DNA of 64,000 bases from Cryptomeria japonica (Eukaryota > Streptophyta > Pinopsida > Cupressales > Cupressaceae). The notes under the pieces were generated by a model. The model was given only the letters and a program-made list of their open reading frames with translations. It did not search any database and had not been told where the DNA came from. Of this stretch, positions 1 to 12,200 are shown one piece after another. The translations under genes were made by a program, and so were the position numbers. How positions within the stretch are numbered: position 1 is the first letter of the stretch; each line of letters starts with the position of its first letter. The stretch lies in contig NC_081413.1 of NCBI RefSeq assembly GCF_030272615.1, positions 601,772,709-601,836,708 on the forward strand. Direction: 5' to 3'.

Positions 1-755
1 TATCTATGAGTGCCACATTTTCAAACTTGAAGGGGCAACTTTTTGGTGTCTTGTCTGGCATAAATTTTTAAAATAAGAGGAAAATGAAATCTCAACCAAT
101 CAACAAGAGAATGGATGTTTCATAAGTACTTGCAACTATTCTTGATTCCCTGACAACATAAATCTATTTAACATTTTTGCTATGCTTGTGAATTTGCTTC
201 TTCTATTGGTTGAACTAAAGATACCATTTTTGTGCTTTGACTCTAATAGATGATATCACAAATGAAATTTTGGAAGTCTCTATGTACTTGAGTTTTTCGT
301 ACAATCCCAACTTTTTTCTCTACAACTTCCAAACTAGCACCCAACCACTACCTTCTTATCCCCCAAATTTTGTAGCAAGCCTAAAATATGATTTCAAACT
401 CACTTTTTTCTTAAAGTTCTTGTCAATCCATACACATTAATGACAAACACTGGTTCTTTCAAAGATACACATTTGATTTTTACCATTTGCTAGTTTTGAT
501 CTCTATGATATCTTCTACTATTTAGCCTCATAGGGTTCAAAAAAATCTCTAAACCTCCATAAGAACCCATTGCATCCACAAATAGCCCTCGTCATTGCCT
601 CCATTTTTCCATTAAGCCTTTCATTCCCTCTTTATCCAATTTAGTTTTTTGAAGAATAATTAGGTCTAGTTTCACTTGATCAACTTGTTGTTTGATCAAG
701 CATCTTATATTAGGGTCATTAAAGCCCCTAAATTCCATGTTAGGTCCCTCATGGT
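1..755 (-). pseudogene. LINE ORF2 N-terminal endonuclease remnant
   Basis: In one minus-strand frame near 745-640 the translation reads EFRGFNDPN, then LIKQQVDQVKLDLIILQKTKL. This matches the opening of LINE ORF2 endonucleases, normally WNCRGL...P...LQETKL. Downstream pieces include GSYGGLEIFLNP (near 560) and VNVYG (near 430), also in the expected order for the EEP endonuclease fold. An in-frame stop near 590 and later frameshifts break it. It would have nicked target DNA to prime reverse transcription. The fragment continues off the left edge. Confidence 0.65.
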
Positions 756-1394
756 AGCTTGGGAAGGGTAGTACCTATCTTAGATCTCAATTTCATCTAT
801 CACTTTGTCATCCCTACAAACTCCAGATTAACTATGTTAGACTTTTGACCTCTTTGTCCCCTCTCACCTAGCCTAGGCTTTTTAATCTTAGATAGACTTT
901 GACTTAGTTTTCATTGTTCTTATATATCTTTCTCGTCTTCCTCAAAGATTTCTTCTTCCTCATTTGGACCTTTCCCACTCTCCTCTTCACCATCCATCCT
1001 TGGTGGGGTATTATCCTTATCCACATTACCATCCCTACGAAATGGCCTGTATTCTTTAATTTGTGTCCATTAACATCATTGATAGGGACTGATTTTCCTC
1101 CATCCAAGTAGAGGGTATCACCCTTCCATTAGGGTGTGTTTCTTGTTCACTCCTATTCTTAGTTGTCTCCTCATCACCCTAGGTAGCTTCTTGGGCTTCT
1201 TCACAAATTGTGTAACAAACTCCTACCTCAATTTTTTCGATTGCTAGAGTACCTTCCAAACCTAGTCCTAGCTTATCCTTGTGTTTTGGAGGGATTTGAT
1301 TCTCTAGTTGCTAACCCTTATCTACCTCATCTTGGGGAAGATGTTTGTTACTGATCTCCTTAGTGAATGCCCTAGTTACCTCCTCCTTGATTGC

Positions 1395-2090
1395 AATCTT
1401 TTCACATGTTTTTGCTAGGTGACCCCCTTTCTTACAGACATCGCAAAATTCCACAACTTCTTCTACTTTCATTGTCTACATTCAAATGCCCTGCTATATT
1501 TTCAGCTCAACTTCTAAAGGGAGTGGGGTGAGAAGGTTTAAGCTTGATGCAAAGTCTAACATACATACTGAAGTCTCTCTGCTATACGCTCATCTACCAT
1601 GACAAAGGTCCCCAAATGCTTTTAGATACCCTTTTTAGAGTTTTCTTTTCTTAATATTTTGATGGGAAGGTTATACAATCTCAACTAGACTAGGATCTCC
1701 TTGATCTTTTCCTTTGAAGGCATTAAAATGTGCTTTCCAATGCCGAAACCACCCATAAAATATGGACCAACATTCAATATTTTCCTTTTAAAACCCCTAG
1801 CAACACATTCTACCAGAAAAAAAACCATTCGTAAGGGTCTTCAACTTCGTATCTTTACCCCTTTTTTTATCATTTCAATCCCTAACTTTGGCCAAAGGCA
1901 GCCACTCATTGGCCCACTTCATCAAGAAGGTTTTCTCTTTCAATCTCCTTGTGGTATTTGTTAAATCCCTATTTTCTAGATCAAAGGAAATCAATTGACC
2001 GCTTGATCTAGGGAGTATAGGGATTGTGTTTGCACTTGTGGAAGACAATGTAAAATGCCTCCTTTCCCCTCGATATTTTCTCTCCATCCC
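1395..2090 (-). pseudogene. LINE ORF1 remnant, DUF4283-type gag-like protein with CCHC knuckle
   Basis: Piecing the minus-strand frames together gives the usual plant LINE ORF1 features in order. There is a segment with the pattern NGFFLVEC...GFKRKILNVGPYF. After it come LYNLPI and LGTFVMVDERI, all typical of DUF4283 proteins. Last is a zinc knuckle CDVCKKGGHLAKTC (C-x2-C-x4-H-x4-C) at about 1404-1446. In living LINEs this protein binds element RNA and forms the RNP. Here the segments lie in different frames with stops between them, so no product is expected. The family call rests on motif order and wording rather than a profile search. Confidence 0.7.
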
Positions 2091-2149
2091 CTCCTCTTGA
2101 ATCGTCCATAGGTTCTAAAAGTCTGCAACCTTCTTTCGCTCCAATTCTT

Positions 2150-5090
2150 ATTGAACTTTTGCACATAAAAATCAATTTAATTGTTATTATATTATGTAAT
2201 TTCTTTTAATTATTGATTTATTTTATCTTATATTATTTTATTTATATTTTATTTAGTTCATATAATAATATATATCTTAATCCATTGATTATTAATTTAA
2301 TTATTATTCATATTTTTTAATAATTAATTATTAAACATTTTTGAATTAAAAATATCATTATTATTTAATAAAATAATACTATTATTATAACAACTCTTAG
2401 TATTTTTAGGGTTGAAGCTAACAATATTATCTCATTTAAGATGTTTTTATGATTTTTGGTATCGTAGGAAATCATCTTTGTATATATGATCTTTAAGTTT
2501 CAGGGCAACGATATTACCCCTTTTAAAACAAAACAGATAATATTATTCCATTTGAGCTAAGGCACAAGATATTTTAATTTTTAGATTCAATCCCTATGTG
2601 GTTACGACAATAAAAACATTTAGAATTAAATTTGTATAAACTCTAATATAACAATTACATGCCTTAAGATTGGAGGTATTTTGAAATCTCTCCTCTTTAA
2701 TGTTTTCAAGAAATTGTAACCTTGTTTCCATGTGGTTGATGCTTTGCACTCTATCATTGGCATTTGATGCAATTTCTCTTTCAACACTAGTCAGATTTGA
2801 AATATTTTCAAAGAAAACAAACATCAACTTTTTAAAGGAAAATAAATTTGAGATATCTATTTAATTCTACAATTGTAGATTTTTAAATAGAAGTAGCCTC
2901 TCTTTTAAAACCCTCAAATCTGAATCGTTTACGCTTTACATAGAAAGCAATAATTTAAACATTTTTAAGTTATTATTTTAAAGGATTAATGCATACATGT
3001 ATTTGAACTATCTATTTATTGAGCACCACAAAACTCATACAACATTATTCACTTATATTGAAGTTCCAAAAATTTAATATATTTACTTCATATACCAAGT
3101 TACATAATTTCAAGTTGTCAATTATGCTTGATTATTTAGACTATAGTGAAACCTTCTTCCTCTCAGTGCCTTCAAAACATTGATCTCATGTCAGTTGTGA
3201 TATCATAAATCATAATGTCGTTTACACAACCATTATTTTGTCATGCTCTTTAGTTGTTAAATCAATCGTGAATTAAGAAAGCAAAGCCAAGCCTTCTCAA
3301 GAAATATCTAGTAGTTTATATACACTGGAATACAATGCTTTGCTTCTTCATAAATAGCCATTAGGTAATATGCATTAAGCAGTTTATAGTTGCTTCTATT
3401 CAATGTGAATCAACTAATACATTTATAATTATATTGAAAGCATGACTTCTATCAAAAACCTTTCACTCAATGATAACAATTTTCAATCTTGCTCTGTCAA
3501 AGCTACCCTGAGAATGACAAAATTTTGTACTTGAAAGGATTTGTTATAGCTAAGGGTTCATTTTTATGTTACTTTAGAATTCAATTATTTAGTACTTTTG
3601 TAGGTGAATGAGATTAAGAATAGAGAAGGTGAGACAATTTATAAGCATAAGAATAATATTTTTTTTTTTAAATCAATTAAAAATAAAGTAATTATTGTTT
3701 CAAAGTCTAGATTGAATGGCTGCACAATTAAAAACCAAATGGCAGTTCAAAGAGTTTTAGTAGCTCACCCACAATCGAGATTAGATTAGAATTGTTTTCT
3801 TGATTTTCTTGTGAGACTTCACTTTTTTTTTTTACGCAAATACACTTCAAAATTGATATGCCTCAATGTTCTTTACGTAGAGTTTTCAAAATATAGGTAT
3901 ACTAATTTAATTATTATTAATTTTAAATTGTTGTGCTAAGGCTTTTGGGCTTGTCCCATGTAAGTCCAAGGTTCAACTATCGGGGGTTGGATTTAACTAG
4001 TGGCTGGGAGGTTTGAGCCTACTCAGTCATCCTTAGGGAACTAACCTCGCCTCAACTTGCCCCTCTGTGACACTTGACAAAAAATGTAAGCCCAAGACTA
4101 GGTCTAATAGGAATTGCTAGATTGAGACATGAGATATCTGTGTTAAAAAAAAAATTGTATGTCTTAATCTATTGATTATAATTTGATTACTATTTTTTTA
4201 ATAATTAAAAATTACATATTTTGAAATTATAATTATTATTATTATTTAATAAAAAATACTAAGATTGTGACAAAACTTAGTCTAAAATGAAATGCTTTGA
4301 TTTATTCCATGTCAACTCTTCTTTCAAATCTATGTTTTCCAAACTGAAGTTAAGTGAACAAGACATAATAGATCATGTTATTTTTCCAAACTAAGTGCAA
4401 ATGTCAAGTTGCACAAAATAGCTTTCATACAAAACTAACATCCAGCTATTTTGCAGAAAAAGATTCTAAATAATCCTGTAGCAAATTTCTTTTTGATTTA
4501 TGAGATCCCTGCTTCATGACAATAGATCCCAACGCCCCCTCATGGGGCCTTACCCTAAGTCCAAATGAGTAAAAATGGACCCTTCAAATTTCAGGTGTCA
4601 AATTGAGATGCAAATCTTCAAATTTGGCCATATCATGAAAGGTTTTGAGGTACAATGCATTTGCCATGGCAAAGATTTTTTTTTTTTTACTTTCATTATA
4701 ACTCATAAGCATTGCAAGCCACTGCTATGCCCCTACCGTAGACAATAAAAATAATAAACAATATGCAGTTTTTGATGCATACAATTTAAAAATTATGAAT
4801 ATTAAAAAAATGCGTTAAACATAATCAAAGTACATTTTGAATCTGGTATAAGTAACTTCGACATGAATGACATTGATATGGAAATTACATAAAAGTTGAA
4901 GTTCCATTTGAATGTCACCAAGGAAGCAAGATTGTACCAAAATAACATATTTGAAGTTCAATGTCATTAATAATACATAATGCTCAACCAAAAATGCCTT
5001 CACATGAGCTAATGGTAAGAAATATCAACCAAAAATACAAGAATAAACAGCAGACAAGCTTACAGTCTGCTTATATATCACCTTCTAATT
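2150..5090. other. AT-rich intergenic DNA downstream of PEX2
   Basis: I find no supportable gene here. The stretch is very AT-rich, with long T and A runs such as those near 3660 and 4680. The small open frames have no recognisable motif. Because PEX2 is on the minus strand, its 3' UTR and polyadenylation site should lie just below 5091, but I could not place a convincing poly(A) signal. A GC-richer island at 3930-4110 resembles a retroelement fragment, but I cannot name it. Confidence 0.5.
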
Positions 5091-6251
5091 TTAATTTCCT
5101 CCTATGGTATTTAAACGAATATTGTTTCTTTTCATGGCCACCACCTGAGCATTGCACTTTAAACAATGAAAAGATGAGGTAGATGCACATCTAGTGCGAA
5201 GGCAGTAATAACAGTACTTGTGCTCACATGGAACAGCAATGAATGAAATTAGGATGGGGTTTGCCCCACAAACTGGACAGGCATCATCTTCCAGAGAATT
5301 TCCATCTGATTTATCTTTTGCAAAGGGAAAAAATAAGATTTTCTTTATCGATGTTGTGTTCAGTAAAGGCAACATTAATAATAGTAACTCCTGATCAAAA
5401 AAGAGTACATAAAAAAAATTAGACTGCAAATATCAAAGGAGGGAAACAAGAAGAGTAGTGTGAACAAACAGATCAATACTGCAAATTATTATTTATTCAG
5501 AAGAACTAAAATAAAAACAGGCAAGAAATATCAATACCGAAAACTCGTTCCATACTAGCTGGCGATTCATATATTCAAAACTGACACTGCGGTTCATATT
5601 TGGCCTTTCATAAACAAGCCTAGCTCTTAAAATCCTTTCAACAATATTTCTATACCTGCATCTAACAGAACTTCTCAGTTTCTTTTTTCAAGGAGGAAAG
5701 TTACCTTTCATTTATTATCAATTAAGATATTGGTAGCTTTTGTTTCAATGTACTTTAGAGAAGCTCCCTAATATTTCAACTGATAAGATAACTATGCAAT
5801 TTTACCTAGTATCTGAGATTCCATATTGTTGTTAATTTTTATCTTCAGCGTGGTGTTACTTAAGTCAGATCTGCTAAAGAATATTTGATAAAAAGAAGTA
5901 ATACCTTCCCGTGTAAAGGAATATAAGGAGGTTTATGAATAATGCAGCTTGGTAGAAACTCTCTGCTCGTTGGAGGAGAACCCATGCTCGACGAGTCCAA
6001 GACCTCTGTGAAGCAAAACATGCAAATGAGAAAATACTGGAATAAATTTATGAATAATCGAACTATTGCAGGTACAAAAGTCTCTAATGTGGCATGCAAA
6101 AACCTAGAAAATACATGTTCACTGTCACCCCAGCTTCGATAAGCAGAAAAAGACTGCAGCCTGGTCCATCCATATTGACCTCCAATTGTGGCCAGGCAAT
6201 ACCAGAGCTTTTGAGATCGGGTAAGACCAGGACCCTCCAACCCTGTCCTGA
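5091..6251 (-). CDS. PEX2: PEX2 exons 4-7 (residues 136-353, membrane region and RING)
   Basis: Exon 4 (6251-6115) completes the split Val codon and encodes RTGLEGPGL to WGDSEH. Exon 5 (6005-5905) encodes TRRAWVLLQRAESFYQAA and a hydrophobic segment ALFINLLIFLY, likely a membrane helix. Exon 6 (5655-5538) encodes YRNIVERILRARLVY to LVWNEFS. Exon 7 (5390-5091) encodes LLLLMLPLLN, FAKDKS and the RING, with Cys/His at residues 292, 295, 309, 311, 314, 317, 330 and 333. This is a complete C3HC4 set. The stop is TAA at 5093-5091. The introns here are 109-249 bp, in sharp contrast to intron 3. Confidence 0.92.
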
Positions 6252-9200
6252 CTGAAATCAATCATATGATAGAAAACAACACCAATGTTAAGGACTTTTC
6301 TCTTAATCACATCTGCAAGGAGCAACAGTAAGCAATCAACACAGTAAAAAATTGTAACAATCCGTAGAAATGAACCTAATTATTTTGGCAATCTTTGAGA
6401 TTTTCGAGATGAGAAGTTTACAGTAACACCATATGAAACAACTAGTTAAATTAAAATGCAACAAAACTAACAGAAAAAGAGCCTTATAATTTTACAAGAA
6501 AATTGCAATGCCAATTGCTTGCCTCAGCCCTATTAGTATCCAGATATTGCACAGCAAGCGACAAATTACTTAATACAAGTCAAGTTGGTACATCAACGCA
6601 TTCACAATATATCATACTTCATAAATATCAAAATTTCTATTTGAGAAAAGACGACACAGAAAGTTTAGTCATTAGAGCTGTCTTTATCAAAATAAAGCAT
6701 TTCAATCTGAAGGGTATAAAGTAGAACATTCAAATTTGTTTAGGTTCATTTCCATGCTGAAGTTACCAGACTTATCCATCAGTTGTGGTCATTTAGGAAA
6801 TATGATTTTCTACTAGAAAATCAAATTACTTTAGGTTCATTTAAATTCTAAAGGTAACCAACTCTTCTGCCATTTCTATTGCTTGTTTGGAAATATGTTT
6901 TTGTAATATAAAAATAGTTAGTAATTGTCCAACCCTTCATTCCGAAACATAGGTTCACATCCAGGTTTGTGTTCTTGTCATCAAGTTTGATTTTTAGATT
7001 TGTCTCATCTTAGATGTAAAGACTTTCATATTGTAGCTATTTTACATAATTTCAATCAATACCGTATAACTTCCAAAACTCGTGTGCATATTAAACAGTT
7101 TGCATTTCTAGCAGTTCATGGTTGCTCAGACGCTTTTGTATAGTCTTTTAGAAAATCATGTCAAGTTCAACAATTTGAGACACTGATTTAATTTAACAGT
7201 CTACAACTTAATGTGGTTTGCAGGCTGGCTTAAGAAACAAAGAAAACAAAGGATTTAGTGAGTCAGGCTTCCTTTAACCTGTCTAAGCATATTTTACAAG
7301 AATCTGATGTAATAAAGGAAAAATTAAAAAGGACAGTAGAGATTTGACGAAAAAATGAGCACAATGCTTCATTCTTTGATGTTCACGTGCACATATATTT
7401 GAAGTATTCTTCAACGAATTTGAAACTGTCAAGTTATAACTACAAATAAACCTATAATTGTAATGACAATTATATATTCTAAATTTCTAATACCCTCCGA
7501 TACCCTCCCTCAATGGTCATGCATAAAATACAATAGAACATAGAAGTTATTATCATCATGACATGCACTATAGATACCAACCATAAATGGCCGCACATGG
7601 TACAACTCAAATCTTATAATTTAACTTCCAAACTTGTCAAGTCCAGCTAGTTTTGTGAAGATATCAGCTGTCTGTTGTTGAAAATTTTATCTGGTCCACC
7701 TTGTTTTGTGACGATATCAGCTATCAGTTCTTGAGCTGTACAGTATCGTAACTATATTTCTCTAAGTTACCGGGTTCACCCCTGGGACGCCTTGGTACGG
7801 GTCCGGGTTCGACTGGGTCCGTGGTACGGGTCCGGTTCGACTAGGGTTCGAAAAACCCAAGGTGGGTTCGACCCGGGTCGAACCCAGGCGAACCCGGGCG
7901 GACCCAAGCGAACCCCGGCGGCTGGGCGGCCCATAAAGCTAAAAAACAAACCAAATTTTAATTTTTTTTCAGTTCCGCCTTTTAAAAAGTGAAAATCATA
8001 ACCTAAAAAACACTTCTAAAACACTTTATTGACACATTTCACCTCATTTGTGTTGCAAACAAATTTTTTATGAGAGCAGGTTGAAGAAAATTTGGCTTCC
8101 AAGATCAAAGAGGAGGAGTTGAAGACTGATTTTAGAAGCTTCAAAAAGTGTTGCAGCATCATTTCCATACATTTTCAAGCTTCCATTGGCTGCAAGAGGT
8201 AGGTTTTTAAACATTTTTTTCCAACTTTTTTTGTTTCACAAATTTTCAAACATGAAACTTGAATTTTTTTTCATTATTTAGTTTTTGTTTTTGAATATGT
8301 TTATTTTATTTCTTGCCATAGGAACTAGAATGGCATCTACATCTTCCTCCATTGGCAATGAACAAATAATTGCAAAACAAAGAAATGATCCAAATTCTCC
8401 CTTATGGAAATATGTGGACATTATAAAACAACTTCCGGGAGGTGGGGGATTCCGTTGGAAATGCCATGGATGTGATATTGAACGTAATAGTTCATATTAT
8501 CGGGTGGTAGGCCATTTGTGTGGAATAAAAGGAAGAGGCATCAAAAAATGCCCTGGAAAAAATGGTAAACCTATACTAGATGAGATAGTGATGAAATATA
8601 TTAGGGAGCATGAGGCGGCAGAAGAGAGGGAAGCCCGTAGATTGAACCAAACCGCATCAAAGAAAACAAGGGGAATGCAAGGCCCTTCTAATCCCAGTAT
8701 TGTAGTATAAGACCACCCCTTCTTTGCCACAAATGAACCTTAAAGTGAACCACCCTTGACACGTAAAAGAACAAAGGGGCCTTTAGAAACCGCATTCCAA
8801 AATGAGAGTAGAGACAATGCTGATCAAGATATAGTAAGGTGCATTTATGCAAATGGGTTGTCATTCAATGTTGTTCGCTCCCCATATTGGAAGCAAATGA
8901 TAAAAAGTGTTAATGAGGCACCAAGAGGGTATAAGGGCCCCAGTTATGAGAAGGCACGTGGAACATTATTGGAGAAAGAGGTGAAGAGGGTTGAAGATGC
9001 ATTGAAACCCATAAGGGATTCATGGGTTGAGACAGGTGTAACAATTGTTTCAGATGGGTGGAAAGATGCTAAAAACCGTCCCTTGATCAATGTCATAGCG
9101 GTGTCCCCTAAAGGGGCAATGTTTTTGAGAGCTGTGGATTGTGAGGGCCAAATAAAAGATGGCCAATTTATTGCAGAAATTCTCATCTCTGCCATTGAGT

Positions 9201-12200
9201 CTGTGGGACCTCGCAATGTTGTCCAAGTCATAACGGACAATGCAAAAAATTGTAGAGCTGCTGGTTTGTTGGTTGAGCAACGCTATGATCACATCTTTTG
9301 GACACCTTGTGCGGTACATTCATTCAATCTTATGCTACAAAGGATTGGGCAAAAAATAAAATGGATCAAAGATGTGTATGCAGAGGCTGAGGACATCCAG
9401 ATGTTCATCACAAACCACCACATGTCTCAAGGGATTTTTAGAACCTATTCAAATTTGGAGCTATTGAAGGTAAGTGAAATAGTAATTTAATTTTACATTT
9501 TCTAATTTTTTGAATTTTCAATGTTAATAATATCATTGTGTAAGCTATATTGTGTATTCTTCTTTAAAGTTTGGCTTTATTTTTTAATCATTTGGCATTA
9601 ATTTGTGTTATAGGTTGCTGAGACCCGTTTTGCATCAAACACAATCGTCTTAAGACGACTTGTGAAAGTTAGAGTGGCACTATGCAATATGGTGATCAGC
9701 ACCAATTGGACTGTATGGAAGCAAAGTAGCACTGAGAGGGCAGAAAAAATTAGGGATAGAATATTGAATGAGAAATGGTGGGATCTTGTTACATATCTCC
9801 TAAGTATCACTGAGCCCATCATGAGCATGATTCGCTATACAGACATGGATAGGCCTTGCATAGGTGAGATTTATGATGGCATTGATTCAATGCTTGAAAA
9901 AATAAAGGTCACTATAAATGAAAAAGAGAATGATCCTCAGGAGAAATTCTTCAAAGAACTGGAAGTAATTATTGTCGAGAGGTGGAATAAGATGACCACT
10001 CCTTTGCACCTTCTTGCCTATGCCTTGACACCTAAGTACTATAGCAATCAGTTTCTTGATAAACCAGGAAGGATTCCACCATGGAGAGATCTAGAAGTAT
10101 TTGATGGGTATAAGGCAGCATTTCTTAGACTATATCCCGATGATGATTTGCGAGATGTTGTTACAAATGAGTTCATAGAATTCGCAAATGGGAATGGTCT
10201 AAGTGTTGATGCACTTCGTCATAGATCCAAGAAAGATGCTCATAGCTGGTGGTACTTCCATGGCACATGCTTCCAACACCTACAACCCCTCGCTATAAAA
10301 GTTTTATCACAAGTAAGTTTAATTAATTAAAATTTTAAATTTACAAGTTTTAGTTTATTTATAGTTTACTTTGTCTTCATAGGTTGCTAGTAATTTTATT
10401 TTTATTAATGTATAACTTTAATTGTTTACTTTGTCTTCATAGGTTGCTAGTTCATCTGCTTCAGAAAGAAATTGGAGCACATACTCTTTCATCCACTCAG
10501 TAAAGCGCAATAGGCTGCTATCAAAAAGAGCGGAGAATTTAGTATATGTGCATTCCAACCTACGTCTTCTTTCACACAAACAACATGACTACACACAAGG
10601 GGAAACAAAGATGTGGGATATAGAGCCAGAGCATACTGATTTGGATGCTCCTGCTTCTCAGCTTCTTGCATTGACACTTGATGACTCGGAAATTGAGCCA
10701 ACTTATAGTGCAAGTGCAAGTGGCATTGGCTCATGTAATGTCAATGTCAATGAGGAGGAGGAGGAGGAGGAGGAGGATGAAGAATTAGATGATCCATTTG
10801 ATGATTAAACTTTAAGTTTATATTGTTGAAAGTTGAAACAATGATACTTGAATATTTTGTCATTTTGATATTAAACTTGATGTATATGATGCTATTATCA
10901 ATTATGGTATGATCATGATGCTATGATTACAAGTTTATGTTTGTTTTGTTGTTCATATGATGCTATGTGACATGCATATTTTAATTCATGCTTATAGGCT
11001 TCACAAATATCAAAATATATATATATATATAAAAAATTTACATGTTTTTGTACTAATGAACCCAAACGAACCCAAACCCCTTTTCAAAATTTTGCTGTAT
11101 CGGCGTACCGGGTTCTTCGAACCCGAACTGGAACCCGAACCCGAACCGGCAACTTAGATATTTCTTGTATAAAGATATCAGCTGTCTAGTATGAACACAA
11201 TTTGATACACTGAAAAACACTTCCTACTTGTCATTAGATGAGCTATAGCAGCTCTGTAATGAGTATTTTATGAAGCACTACACTTACTGAAGGTCTTGCA
11301 AATGGTATAGCAAGCTAAGCGCGCTCAATCTTCGAGGAAACTCCATTGTTAGGCGTGCTTGAGTTGTTACAGTACTGGGATTGGTGACCTCCCAGGAAGT
11401 CCTAATGCTTCACCATGGTGAGCATCACCTAGATGCACTAAGTGCTAAATTGATCATTTATGCTCATGAGAGATGTGTTTGAGAGACCCACTATGAATCA
11501 CCTCATGTTCCTGGACAAAAGGCATATCTTGCCAGTTTCCTATTGAAGGTACCTAATCAGCATCAGTAAAACCAACAAGAAAAAAGAAAAATTATTCATA
11601 TTAATATTCATTTTTTGCTCTCCAAAGATACATCAGAGGTTCGCTCAGAATCCTAAAAGTCTAGCTCAGAAAAAATCAAACAAGGCCTTGTAGCTGTAAG
11701 AAATATCCAGCTACCTGCTAGCTTTCATAAGCAGTTAATTAGCCTCCAGTGAGTCACTATTGAATAATAACTTTTGACAATCAGCCATCGGATTTCTCCA
11801 ACAAAGTTTTGGCTTACTTCATTTGAAAAATGAAAATTCCATCATTACTCTGCCAAAACTCTACTAAGGCAATAATGCAACACCTAACTGTCATGTCGAA
11901 ACCAAGGCAGAAATCTGTTTTTTCCCTGTTGCATCATGCTAGCCTTGTTGCATGTGATAATTAAATTGTCTAAATAGAATATCAGAATAACTATATCATC
12001 GTCTGAATTCTTGACATATAGATTTTGGATCAAAAGGTCTTCTCCAAATTCAAATCGAGGAAGATTGAGATCAATTTCGTTATACCAAGGTAATGAAACC
12101 AAATTCAAACTGTCAAGATCCTTGACCAACTTATACACAAGATGTTCCTTAACATGTAAATTAGAACCCTTGTGGTTGAGCCATATACGCTTACTCCTTC

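Larger units (their letters stand above)
1..2140 (-). mobile_element. Decayed LINE (L1-type non-LTR retrotransposon), cut by the left edge of the window
   Basis: Read on the minus strand, this stretch runs from a DUF4283/zinc-knuckle ORF1 (about 2090 to 1400) into the endonuclease start of ORF2 (about 755 to 1). That is the order of plant L1-type LINEs. Many stops and frameshifts show that it is long dead. The reverse transcriptase would lie beyond base 1. It sits downstream of the PEX2 3' end and has no visible tie to that gene. The upstream (right) boundary is set only by the loss of coding similarity near the AT-rich DNA at 2150. Confidence 0.72.
7762..11157 (+). mobile_element. hAT-superfamily DNA transposon with TIRs and 8-bp TSD
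   Basis: The left end reads CTAAGTTACCGGGTTC from 7762 and the right end, complemented from 11157, reads CTAAGTTGCCGGTTCG. The flanks carry an exact 8-bp duplication, ATATTTCT, at 7754-7761 and 11158-11165, which is the hAT-typical length. Both subterminal regions (7770-7930 and 11055-11150) are packed with GGGTTCGA/TCGAACCC-like motifs, as expected for transposase-binding repeats. Inside is one spliced transposase gene on the plus strand. The element is 3396 bp and sits in the old Copia, within PEX2 intron 3. Confidence 0.93.

Noticed and set aside
5860-6325. Single long minus-strand ORF reading through PEX2 exons 4 and 5
   Set aside because: The unspliced reading leaves the PEX2 frame after WGDSEH. 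The GT at 6114 and AG at 6006 restore the conserved TRRAW...YTG block, so splicing is correct.
8285-8329. Upstream Met for the hAT transposase at 8285
   Set aside because: The hydrophobic MFLNMFILFLAIG lead falls in an intron ending at the AG before GAACTAGAATGG; the family-like start is 8330.
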